8,175 nucleotides of DNA from B75-G9 sp964564905 (GCA_964564905.1 CAZMCI010000039.1:1-8175); one strand, 5' to 3'. Shown: positions 1-7,748, numbered from the stretch's first letter. The notes: generated from the sequence alone by a model not told the origin. A program made the numbers and translations.

Positions 1-1793
1 TGAGTGATCACACCGTCAAACGTTGCAAAGGTTTCGAGTTCGTCCACAGAGAAATCGTAAACTTTCTCAGAGGGAGGGTTTATGTGCTGAATTTCGACTA
101 TTTCATCCCACACGACATCTTCATCCAACATCCGCTTCATGAGCGCAAGCTCCTCACCGATATCGACGTTTTTTCGTCTCGCAATGCTTTCGAAAATGTT
201 TACGTATTTTTCCAACGTTGCCCTACTCACACGTTGACGCTTGGTGAAGTTATTTGTCAGTCTGGAAGGGAGCCCTACTTTTTTACTCAAATTTTTAAAT
301 AATTCGCCGAAACCCGGAACCATTTCAACGACATCATAAGAGGTTTTTTTCTTTTGAACCTCACAGAGTTCTTCTAGACGCCTAGCTTTCTCAGGAGTAT
401 CGAATCCTATTTTTTCCTTGAACGTTTTCGCGTATTTGTATGAAATGGAAATGGAGTGTTCTCGACCGTTGGACTTCTTAGTGACGAAAATGCCCATCTC
501 GGCCAAAAGCAATGCCAGACCGTCAATTAGCTCTTTAGAACGAGAACTCGCCCGGATTACCCTTCTTCCAACGCTAACGTTTCCATCCCCATCAAAATAA
601 GCACGCAGTAGTGAACCGATGAAGGTTTCATCCGCGCTGTACGCAAAATCCGGAACTTTTTTCCCGCTGGAGCCTTCCCCACAGGTTTTTCTTACGAAAT
701 CGGCCAAAACCTTGGACCGAATATTCAAACCGTGGCCTCTCGCAAAACCTCTGGGGTTATCTTTTTCACTAAAATTAATACCAAACTTTTTCGAGAATTT
801 TCTCGCCTTCGATAAAAAGACTTCGTCCGTGTTGGAGATGTTTACCGTATACTTCGAAACATGACCTCCGGAGAGGTAAGCCCCGATAAACCATCCCAGC
901 GTAGAATCCAGCTCGACTTGCTCAGGGATTTTACTTTTGCTACGAATCTGATAGGGGTACACAAAATCCTCTTGAATATCAAAACTGGACTCACCATTTA
1001 TGCGGTCTTGGAGTGGTTCTGGACCTACTGGTACTGGGTAAGAAACTTGAAAAGATCCAGAATTTCCATGGAGGGGAAGGGCTTTCTTGAACTCGCTTCC
1101 GTACCAGTAGGGGTTCCTTGGAAGGTACTCATTCGCCTCCAGAAACTCCCGTGGTTTTGTGGAAGGAAGATTTTTGATTACTGGGATTCTATCCCCCAAC
1201 CGTAGCTTTTTACCTAATATCGGAACCACCCGGTTGTCTTTTCTGACAACAAATGAATGATTATCAGTGGCAATGATTTTTCTCCCGGACCTGGTTTTTA
1301 GACACAGCAACTTTTTTGAACATGTATGTCTGCTGCATGAAATTAACTTCTTCCACCTTATTTTTCCATCTTGATTTAGGCTCGGCACTTCTATCTCTGT
1401 GTTGGGTGGTAAACAGCACACCTCGGATTCACCAACTTTTTTCACGCCGTGGGTTTCCATCAGGTCATCCACAAACTCGCCTATCTTCACAGGCCTGATA
1501 TTACCGCCGACTTTCACGATGACTTTCTCACCGGAAGGGATTGACATCTGAGTTCCAGGCTCGCCTATCGACTGAGCTGCCACGGTACCAACTGCCTCGC
1601 CAGGTTCCACAATTGCATTGAGGTACGCCTCCTTTACGTTTTTTATTATCTCCCCTAGTTGCTCCCGGGTTATCGCGCGATCCTTGCTCACGCGCAGCAG
1701 ACTCGACTGAAGCTCATGGACTATGGAATCCGGCACTTGACCTTTCAGTTTGCCAACCTCTGATTTTATCGTCTCTGCAGATACCCCAACCAT
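1..1793 (-). CDS. rpoA2: DNA-directed RNA polymerase subunit A'' (N-terminal part, interrupted by an intein; runs off left edge)
   Basis: The product supplies the C-terminal part of the archaeal largest RNA polymerase subunit, including the trigger loop. The ATG at 1793 directly follows the rpoA1 TGA stop (TGAATG), with GGAGGT six bases upstream. Residues 1-83 are the N-extein. They include EAYLNAIVEPGEAVGTVAAQ and then SIGEPGTQM, the strongly conserved lead-in to the trigger loop. The family then continues TLRTFHYAG; here an intein begins instead at Ser84. The frame stays open to base 1, so 597 complete codons are visible and the C-extein lies outside the window. The N-extein alone is too short to act, so subunit function should depend on protein splicing. 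I am very sure of the identity. Only the sequence left of the window can show whether the gene is complete. Confidence 0.95.
   Translation of the reverse strand, partial: MVGVSAETIKSEVGKLKGQVPDSIVHELQSSLLRVSKDRAITREQLGEIIKNVKEAYLNAIVEPGEAVGTVAAQSIGEPGTQMSIPSGEKVIVKVGGNIRPVKIGEFVDDLMETHGVKKVGESEVCCLPPNTEIEVPSLNQDGKIRWKKLISCSRHTCSKKLLCLKTRSGRKIIATDNHSFVVRKDNRVVPILGKKLRLGDRIPVIKNLPSTKPREFLEANEYLPRNPYWYGSEFKKALPLHGNSGSFQVSYPVPVGPEPLQDRINGESSFDIQEDFVYPYQIRSKSKIPEQVELDSTLGWFIGAYLSGGHVSKYTVNISNTDEVFLSKARKFSKKFGINFSEKDNPRGFARGHGLNIRSKVLADFVRKTCGEGSSGKKVPDFAYSADETFIGSLLRAYFDGDGNVSVGRRVIRASSRSKELIDGLALLLAEMGIFVTKKSNGREHSISISYKYAKTFKEKIGFDTPEKARRLEELCEVQKKKTSYDVVEMVPGFGELFKNLSKKVGLPSRLTNNFTKRQRVSRATLEKYVNIFESIARRKNVDIGEELALMKRMLDEDVVWDEIVEIQHINPPSEKVYDFSVDELETFATFDGVIT
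582..899 (-). other. LAGLIDADG (DOD) homing endonuclease core within the intein, first motif degenerate
   Basis: This is the span between the two LAGLIDADG helices of the intein endonuclease domain. Motif 1 is LGWFIGAYLSGGH (intein residues 216-228) and motif 2 is FIGSLLRAYFDGDG (308-321). In this family the acidic residue just before the final Gly of each motif binds the catalytic metal. Motif 2 keeps it as Asp320. Motif 1 has Gly226 (codon GGA, 869-867) where Glu or Asp is usual. Between the motifs lies NISNTDEVFLSKARKF, typical of DOD endonucleases. Intact, such a domain would cut intein-free rpoA2 alleles and drive homing. With one acid missing it is probably inactive or at best a nickase (inference). 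The splicing motifs on either side look intact. Confidence 0.85.
1024..1111. repeat. 11-bp exact inverted repeat within the intein
   Basis: CCTACTGGTAC at 1024-1034 is repeated exactly in inverted orientation as GTACCAGTAGG at 1101-1111, with 66 bases between. It lies in the intein coding region between block B and the first LAGLIDADG motif, a stretch without recognisable conserved blocks. A rough estimate suggests one such match is not very improbable by chance in 1.5 kb, so any function is doubtful. Confidence 0.4.
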
Positions 1794-4430
1794 TCAATAA
1801 CCTCCGATCACTCGCTCAATGATCTTTTCCACTTGAACAGCCTTGCCCTTGTCGCTGCGCGCCGGATCGACACCATCCTCACCATACACAAACTGAACTA
1901 TCGTCCCCCTATCGTCCCGCACGGTACCATCATATTCTACGCGAAGATCCTGCAACGCGTTTATCAAACGGCGCTGCATATAACCGCTCTGAGCGGTCCT
2001 GACAGCGGTGTCCACCAGTCCCTCTCTTCCACCCATCGCATGGAAAAAGAACTCCAAGGGATCCAGCCCGTCCTTGTAGCTGGAACTTATAAATCCGCGG
2101 GCCTTGGCTCCCAAGTCCTCTCTCCTGTAGTGAGGCAACGTACGTTTTCTATACCCTCTATTTAAACGCTCCCCACGGACGGACTGCTGGCCCACACAAG
2201 CCGCCATCTGAGTGAGGTTGAGCATGCTACCACGGGCTCCCGTTCTCGCCATGATGACAGCGTGATTGTCCAGCCCAAGGTACTTCTCCGCAATCGATCC
2301 GGCTGAATCCCTGCTTTCGGCCAGAACCTCCATTATCCTCATCTCGAGAGTCTCCCGGAGAGACCTGCCGGGAAGTGGTTCAAGCTCTCCAGCGTTATAG
2401 ACATTGATAAGCTCGTTCACCTTTTCTTTTGCTTCATCTATCACCTCGTTTATCCGTTCCTTTGCCTCGGGTGGGATGTCCTCATCGTCTATACCTGTCG
2501 TGAATCCAAACATCATCGCTGCAGCGATGGAGAGCTTGGTAACCCTGTCCAAAAATTCTCTGGCCGCAGTGGTGCCATAATCCTTGACGATTCGGTCCAG
2601 TATCTCGCAACGATCTAGTGCTTTGTAGCTTCGGGCATCTATAACCCCGTGAAGCAGGTTTCCGTCCCGGATGACGACATACGCATCAATTTCACATTCC
2701 TCCTTTTTGCACCGTGTATGATTCTCACAAATCTTGGCCTTGAACGTCATGTTCAGACCCTTGGGCAGAAGCATACTGAAGATCTGTTTTCCCGTCCAGT
2801 ACTCGACACCTTTTTCTTTCACAGCTGGCTTTGGCAGGTCGGAGAAAATTCCCGCATATGCCAGCAACTGCAATGCCTGGCTTTTGGTCAGCAGCCTGCC
2901 CCTGCGCGTGAGCAGGTAAGCACCCGTTATGTGGTCCTGGATCCCTCCTATGATGGGTCCTCCGAACCTAGGCGAGAGTATCTGCTCCTGTACCCGCATC
3001 AAAATCTTGGCTTCGGCTTGAGCCTCCTCGCTCTGTGGAACGTGAACGTTCATCTCATCTCCGTCGAAGTCTGCGTTGTAGGGGGGACATACGCATAGAT
3101 TAAGTCTGAAGGTACGCCCAGGCAGGACACGAACCTCATGGGCCATTATGGACATGCGATGTAGAGAAGGCTGACGATTGAAGATCACTATGTCACCATC
3201 TTTCAGGTGCCGCTCGACGACGAAGCCAAGTTCCAGCTTGTTCGCTATATCCTCCCGATCGGCATACCGCAAATCATAACGCTTGCCATCGGAGCTGAGG
3301 ACCGTGCTCGCACCTGGATAAATATCCGGCCCCCTTCGAACGAGATTGCGCAACTCCTCGATATTGTATTCAGTGACCCGAACGGGTATCGTCAAGGTCC
3401 GAGCCACGTGCTCCGGAAATCCGATCTCATTTATGCTTATATTCGGATCGGGGGACACCACCGTCCGTGCGGAGAAGTCCACACGTTTTCCGGACAGGTT
3501 TCCTCTGAACCGGCCCTCTTTGCCACGAAGACGCTGGGCCAATGTGCGCAAAACCCGTCCGGACCTGTGCCTAGCGGGCGGCACGCCAGAAACCCCATTG
3601 TCGAAATAAGTTGTGACATGATACTGAAGCAACTCCCATAGGTCCTCCACTATCAGGTGGGGCGCGCCGGCCTCTATATTCTCCGCAAGACGCTGGTTTA
3701 TGCGGATGATGTCCACCAATTTATGTGTCAAATCGTCCTCGGAACGTACACCCGACTCAAGAATTATACTCGGTCTAACCGTAACGGGGGGCACCGGTAA
3801 AACCGTCAGAACCATCCACTCGGGTCTCGCGACCTTCGGGTCTATTCCCAGCAGCAGCGCATCGTCATCTTTTATATTTTCCAGACGTTCGCGCACATCG
3901 CTGGGCGTAAGACGATTTTTGCCTTCTATAAATGTGGTGGGCTTTTCAAATTTTATCTTGAACTGCGTTTCGCCACAGTGGGGACATTTTTCAACCACGA
4001 TTGCGCTCCGAATGACCTCCTCGGAGATCTTCCACCATTTTCCTCCACTCCTTTTGACATCCTCAATACGCTTTCTGAACTCCTCAAGCTTTTGAGGCGG
4101 CAGCAAGATCCTGCCACAGTTTTTGTTTCTGCACGTCGCACGCAGGCAATTGTAAATTGTGTCGATATAGCCAACATGGATGACGGGCCTAGCAAGCTCA
4201 ACATGCCCGAAGTGGCCTGCACACTCACCCGGACGTCCACCACAGGTTCTGCACCTCAAACCAGGATCAACTACTCCAAGCCTAGAGTCCATCAATCCCC
4301 TGTCGATGGGATATCCGTCCTCGTCATAAGTGTCCGCAGTTATTATCTTCGTCACGGACATCTTTCGCATGTCGTCTGGTGACATCAGGGTGAAATTTAT
4401 GCTGTCAATTACTTTAGGGATCCTCATCAT
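1794..4430 (-). CDS. rpoA1: DNA-directed RNA polymerase subunit A'
   Basis: This is the N-terminal part of the largest subunit: clamp, active-site barrel and bridge helix. Numbering is from the ATG at 4430 (878 residues, usual for archaeal A'). A clamp zinc site is formed by C60, C63, C70 and H73 (CRTCGGRPGECAGHFGH). A second set is C100, C105, C149, C152, with C-x4-C spacing in its first pair. The zipper/lid region contains FRGNLSGKRVDFSARTVVSP. RQPSLHRMS precedes the catalytic loop YNADFDGDEMNVH, whose D454, D456 and D458 hold the active-site magnesium. The bridge helix is near 790-826 (FFFHAMGGREGL to GYMQRRLINAL). The protein ends shortly after QFVYGEDGVDP, the normal A'/A'' break, and contains no intein. 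In-frame GTG (4439) and ATG (4436) codons lie inside the ribosome binding site, so ATG 4430 or the adjacent 4427 is preferred. A GTG start would give 881 residues. Confidence 0.96.
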   Translation of the reverse strand: MMRIPKVIDSINFTLMSPDDMRKMSVTKIITADTYDEDGYPIDRGLMDSRLGVVDPGLRCRTCGGRPGECAGHFGHVELARPVIHVGYIDTIYNCLRATCRNKNCGRILLPPQKLEEFRKRIEDVKRSGGKWWKISEEVIRSAIVVEKCPHCGETQFKIKFEKPTTFIEGKNRLTPSDVRERLENIKDDDALLLGIDPKVARPEWMVLTVLPVPPVTVRPSIILESGVRSEDDLTHKLVDIIRINQRLAENIEAGAPHLIVEDLWELLQYHVTTYFDNGVSGVPPARHRSGRVLRTLAQRLRGKEGRFRGNLSGKRVDFSARTVVSPDPNISINEIGFPEHVARTLTIPVRVTEYNIEELRNLVRRGPDIYPGASTVLSSDGKRYDLRYADREDIANKLELGFVVERHLKDGDIVIFNRQPSLHRMSIMAHEVRVLPGRTFRLNLCVCPPYNADFDGDEMNVHVPQSEEAQAEAKILMRVQEQILSPRFGGPIIGGIQDHITGAYLLTRRGRLLTKSQALQLLAYAGIFSDLPKPAVKEKGVEYWTGKQIFSMLLPKGLNMTFKAKICENHTRCKKEECEIDAYVVIRDGNLLHGVIDARSYKALDRCEILDRIVKDYGTTAAREFLDRVTKLSIAAAMMFGFTTGIDDEDIPPEAKERINEVIDEAKEKVNELINVYNAGELEPLPGRSLRETLEMRIMEVLAESRDSAGSIAEKYLGLDNHAVIMARTGARGSMLNLTQMAACVGQQSVRGERLNRGYRKRTLPHYRREDLGAKARGFISSSYKDGLDPLEFFFHAMGGREGLVDTAVRTAQSGYMQRRLINALQDLRVEYDGTVRDDRGTIVQFVYGEDGVDPARSDKGKAVQVEKIIERVIGGY
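1800..1805 (-). promoter_or_regulatory. Shine-Dalgarno site for rpoA2
   Basis: On the minus strand GGAGGT is followed by six bases (TATTGA) and then the ATG at 1793. The motif lies inside the last codons of rpoA1 (Gly-Gly-Tyr-stop). Translation of rpoA2 is therefore probably coupled to termination on rpoA1, which would help keep A' and A'' in balance. Confidence 0.75.
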
Positions 4431-4434
4431 ACTC

Positions 4435-4441
4435 ATCACCT
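4435..4441 (-). promoter_or_regulatory. Shine-Dalgarno site of rpoA1, overlapping alternative starts
   Basis: The minus-strand sequence is TAGAGGTGATGAGTATGATG, beginning with the rpoB stop codon. AGGTGAT matches the anti-Shine-Dalgarno end of archaeal 16S rRNA (AUCACCUCC). The GTG at 4439 and the ATG at 4436 lie within this pairing segment. This leaves ATG 4430 (five bases after GGTGA) or ATG 4427 as the probable initiator. The site overlaps the rpoB stop, so translation is probably coupled. Confidence 0.65.
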
Positions 4442-7400
4442 CTAAGCTCTATCCCTCAGCTGTAATCTCGGCAACATGCACATGGACTTTAACTCGTCCA
4501 TGAGCAACTTGAACGCATATGACATCTCCACCCCGTAAATCTCAGAGTCCTCTCCGCAGAGAGGACAGTAACCGCGATCCCTTCTTTTATCATAAACCGC
4601 AAAGCTTCCACATTTACCGCAGACCAGAGCCGTGTACCTATCCGAGGCATCAAGCAAGCGCTCTCTCAGCAACATGGCGGCGCCGTGGCCAATCAGGCAA
4701 TCCCTCTCCATTTCCCCAAAGCGCAATCCTCCTTCCCGAGCACGCCCCTCGGTCGGCTGGTGGGTGAGAACCTGTACCGGGCCCCGTGACCTGGCGTGAA
4801 TCTTGTCTGCGACCATGTGATGAAGTTTCTGATAATAACACACACCTATGAAGATATCCACCGGAATCATCTCACCAGTTATTCCGTTAAACAGAACCTC
4901 CTTACCCGTGTGCTTGAATCCGCAGGAGTGCAACATCTTTCTCAGCTCTTTTTCTGGCACCCCTCCAAAAGCAGTGCCATCCACTCTCGTTCCAGCCAAT
5001 GCTCCCCCTTTCCCGGCTATCGTTTCGAGCAACTGTCCCACGGACATGCGCGAGGGGATCGCATGGGGATTTATGATTATGTCTGGGGTTATCCCCTCCT
5101 CGGTGAATGGCATGTCTGCTCCATCCATGATCATCCCTATCACTCCTTTCTGCCCGTGCCTGGAGGCAAACTTGTCCCCTATCTCCGGTACCCGCATGTC
5201 TCTCACCCTTATCTTCACGAATTTGTTGCCTTCCGAACCTGTGGTGACCATTGCCATGTCAACGATGCCCTTTTCGCTGGGCCTCATCCTCACAGAGCTT
5301 TCCCTCCGTCCGTGCTCGACAGCGAGTCCGAACTCATCTATTTCTTCCAAAAATCTTGGGGGACTCGTCCGCCCGATCAAAACATCTTCCCCATGGACTT
5401 CCGACTCGACCTCGGCTATTCCGTCCTCACCCAAGTTTTTGTAGAGACTCGCCTCGGCATATCCTCTGATTTCCTCGCTTGGAACCTCAAACTTGTCCTC
5501 TTGGCCGCCGGGGTACCTTCCTTCCTCCGCCTCGTATACCCTGTAAAAAGTGGTCCGACCCATGCCACGATCGATGGAATCTTTGTTCACTATAAGCGCG
5601 TCTTCTAAGTTGTATCCCCCGTAGGAGGCGATCGCCACCACAAGATTCTGACCTGCGGGCCTGCGGTCAAAGCCCACAGCGTCCATCACTTTAGTTTTTA
5701 CTAAAGCGACTTGGGGATAATGGAGAAAATGACCCCTTGTATCCACACGTTTGTGAATGCTGGTGGTGGTGATTCCCAGCGCTTGTTTTGCCATGTTCGC
5801 ACCGTATGTGTTACGCGGCGACTGATTGTGCTCAGCGTACGGAACAAGCGCCGCACTTATTCCCAATATCACCAGCGGGTTGATCTCCAAGTGGGTATGT
5901 TCAGGACTTAACTTGTCCTCAGATACCGCGATGTAGGTATTTTCCTCCTCCTCGGCGTCCAAGTACTCGATGATGCCTCTTTTTATGAGATCCTGCCAAA
6001 CCAAATCCCCCGACTTTACTTTTTCAAGTATCTCAGGGGTCAGGGCCGACTTACCACCTTCAACGACGATAACTGGTCTGCGCACCCTGCCGGCATCCGT
6101 ATTTACACGCACATCATCAGTATCCTCTCTGTATGCCACATTGACCTGTTCGTCTATGGTGCCTTTTCTTCGATGTCGCCTAAGTTCCTCCACCAATATC
6201 TTTCCGTTCTCCGTCACACCCACCAACCGCCCATTAATGTATACAGCACACCTTCCCTTCCTCTCACTGCCCCTCTCTATTTTCGTGACACCGAGTTTGT
6301 GCATCAAACGCTCTACTTTGCCCTCATCGGTGCCTGTGGATATCTCTGCCATCAACGCAAGGTTCTTGACCAGACCACAATTTGGACCCTCAGGAGTTTC
6401 GGACGGACATATCTTTCCCCAATGGGTTGGATGAAGATCCCGCGCTTCGAAATGGGGCTGGCTCCTGCTTAGAGGAGAGACAACACGCCTGAGATGAGAT
6501 ATGGCCGCGATGTAGTTGGTGCGATCCAACAGCTGGCTGACTCCGGTCCGTCCCCCAGGCCAATTTCCGGTGGCCAACGCATGCCTGATCCTCTCCGTCA
6601 GCACATCCGCACGGGCCGCGGTTATCAAATTGAGTTCCCTTCCCCTCGCATTCGCTCTCTCCAGCTGATACTTGATGTCTCTGGTGAGATTGAGAAACGC
6701 CAACCTGAAGACGTTCTCGAGAAGCTCACCAGCGAGCTTTAGCCGTTTGTTCGCGTAGTGATCTTTATCATCGACCTCCCTCCTTCCAAGACCGAGCTCG
6801 ATCACTTGTTCAACCATTCGTCCCAAATAATACGCCTTGTTGATCCGGTCACTTGGTTTGGATCCGATGTGTGGCAGAAGGTAACGGTCCAAGACCTCCC
6901 GCGCGCGCTGCAACCTGTACTCTCTGGTCTGTCCAATTGCTACCCTTTTTCCTATCACATCTAGGGCATTTTCTTGGGTCTTTACATCTATAGCTTCCTG
7001 CAGATTTTCAAAAAGTTCCCTGGCGACCTCCGGATCTTCGGAAACCGCCTCAACTATCTCCCTGTCGCTCTCCAAACCCAACGCCCGCATCAGAACGACA
7101 AATGGCACCTGCCCCGGCACGGCCGGAAAAGAAACCCGCAACAATCCATCTCGTTTTCGCTCAACCACGACCAGCGCACGGAACCCATGGCGGGTCGAAA
7201 AAACCTTCGCCACTTCGGTGCCCATCCGCTCGTCGCGTTCTACCAATATCGAGTTGGAGGCCAGATCTTCCTGAGCGACTATCACGCGCTCAGAACCATT
7301 GATTATGAAATATCCGCCGGGATCCAGGGGATCCTCACCAGCGTTTATGAGCTGCTCCTCGCTCATCCCACAAAGCTTACATATTTTTGATTTAAGCATC

Positions 7401-7744
7401 ACCGGCAATTCTCCGATGTAGACTTCCTGAGGAGGCAGCTCCTTCCCGTTTTTTACAATAAACATCTCCAGCAGAACCGGCGCAGTGTAGCTCATATTCC
7501 GCAGCCTGGCCTCGCTGGGGAATATCGATGGATGAGAACCGTCCGCTTCCTTGACGGACGGAGGACCTATTTTCACTTTACCAAACTTTACGCTAGTTCC
7601 CTTGATGTCCAACTCTATACCCCCTATCTCATCGATAACCTGCTGGATCCCGCGTTCGATGAACTCGTTATACGAATCGAGGTGCTGTCTTACCAGACCT
7701 TTTTCCTTGAAAAAAGCTTCTACGATGGGCCAAGTATCCTGCAT
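4442..7744 (-). CDS. rpoB: DNA-directed RNA polymerase subunit B (unsplit)
   Basis: This is the second-largest polymerase subunit, forming the protrusion, lobe, fork, hybrid-binding and wall regions. It is one 1100-residue chain. Visible landmarks are EKGLVRQHLDSYNEFI (15-29), GGYFIINGSERVIVAQE (143-159), SHLRRVVSPLSR (416-427), CPSETPEGPNCGLVKNLA (446-463) and GYNLEDALIVN (710-720). E714-D715 there corresponds to the Rpb2 acidic pair near metal B. GDKFASRHGQKGV (856-868) contains K858 and K866, equivalent to yeast Rpb2 K979 and K987. HQPTEGRAREGGLRFGEMER lies at 995-1014, and a C-terminal zinc ribbon is formed by C1042, C1045, C1060 and C1063. The ATG at 7744 follows the rpoH stop by ten bases and has GGTGA upstream; the protein begins close to the conserved EKGLVRQHLDS block. 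There is no break near residues 480-520, where I expect the B''/B' split of methanogens and haloarchaea. All catalytic residues I checked are present. Confidence 0.97.
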   Translation of the reverse strand: MQDTWPIVEAFFKEKGLVRQHLDSYNEFIERGIQQVIDEIGGIELDIKGTSVKFGKVKIGPPSVKEADGSHPSIFPSEARLRNMSYTAPVLLEMFIVKNGKELPPQEVYIGELPVMLKSKICKLCGMSEEQLINAGEDPLDPGGYFIINGSERVIVAQEDLASNSILVERDERMGTEVAKVFSTRHGFRALVVVERKRDGLLRVSFPAVPGQVPFVVLMRALGLESDREIVEAVSEDPEVARELFENLQEAIDVKTQENALDVIGKRVAIGQTREYRLQRAREVLDRYLLPHIGSKPSDRINKAYYLGRMVEQVIELGLGRREVDDKDHYANKRLKLAGELLENVFRLAFLNLTRDIKYQLERANARGRELNLITAARADVLTERIRHALATGNWPGGRTGVSQLLDRTNYIAAISHLRRVVSPLSRSQPHFEARDLHPTHWGKICPSETPEGPNCGLVKNLALMAEISTGTDEGKVERLMHKLGVTKIERGSERKGRCAVYINGRLVGVTENGKILVEELRRHRRKGTIDEQVNVAYREDTDDVRVNTDAGRVRRPVIVVEGGKSALTPEILEKVKSGDLVWQDLIKRGIIEYLDAEEEENTYIAVSEDKLSPEHTHLEINPLVILGISAALVPYAEHNQSPRNTYGANMAKQALGITTTSIHKRVDTRGHFLHYPQVALVKTKVMDAVGFDRRPAGQNLVVAIASYGGYNLEDALIVNKDSIDRGMGRTTFYRVYEAEEGRYPGGQEDKFEVPSEEIRGYAEASLYKNLGEDGIAEVESEVHGEDVLIGRTSPPRFLEEIDEFGLAVEHGRRESSVRMRPSEKGIVDMAMVTTGSEGNKFVKIRVRDMRVPEIGDKFASRHGQKGVIGMIMDGADMPFTEEGITPDIIINPHAIPSRMSVGQLLETIAGKGGALAGTRVDGTAFGGVPEKELRKMLHSCGFKHTGKEVLFNGITGEMIPVDIFIGVCYYQKLHHMVADKIHARSRGPVQVLTHQPTEGRAREGGLRFGEMERDCLIGHGAAMLLRERLLDASDRYTALVCGKCGSFAVYDKRRDRGYCPLCGEDSEIYGVEMSYAFKLLMDELKSMCMLPRLQLRDRA

Positions 7745-7748
7745 TTAT

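Larger units (their letters stand above)
1..1544 (-). mobile_element. Intein in RpoA'' (LAGLIDADG type, Ser1 nucleophile; last residues beyond edge)
   Basis: This in-frame insert of 514 complete codons begins at Ser (codon 1544-1542), right after GEPGTQM. Intein numbering follows. Block A is SIPSGEKVIVKV (1-12), with Ser1 as the presumed first nucleophile, followed by IGEFVDDL (21-28). Block B contains the TxxH motif as T93-D-N-H96. LGDRIPV lies at 116-122. LAGLIDADG motifs are at 216-227 and 308-321, with a block D-like KKVPDF between them (295-300). Block F is VYDFSVDELETFATFDGVIT (495-514), followed by CA-, the first two bases of a His or Gln codon. His-Asn and then Thr as the +1 extein residue are expected just outside, giving about 516 residues. 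The element would excise itself from the precursor protein. The block F position that is often His appears to be Glu504, an archaeal variant I believe is tolerated. By eye it is less GC-rich than rpoB. Confidence 0.93.

Noticed and set aside
861..1205. 114-codon plus-strand frame opposite the intein
   Set aside because: The minus strand is a continuous intein reading frame with recognised motifs on either side of and within this region; the plus-strand frame shows no domain or ribosome site.
1..1544. Possible frameshifted, pseudogenised or alternative gene at the left edge instead of an intein
   Set aside because: The reading frame is continuous from the A'' ATG to base 1 with splicing blocks A, B and F and two endonuclease motifs in the correct order, so an in-frame intein explains all of it.
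1794..4430. Intein in A' at the NADFDGD catalytic loop, a site I would expect to be attractive to inteins
   Set aside because: The sequence NADFDGDEMNVH is uninterrupted and A' has its normal length.
4796..5608. 270-codon plus-strand open frame opposite rpoB
   Set aside because: It lies wholly antisense to strongly conserved rpoB sequence, contains no recognisable domain and overlaps other antisense frames. It is a shadow of rpoB codon usage.
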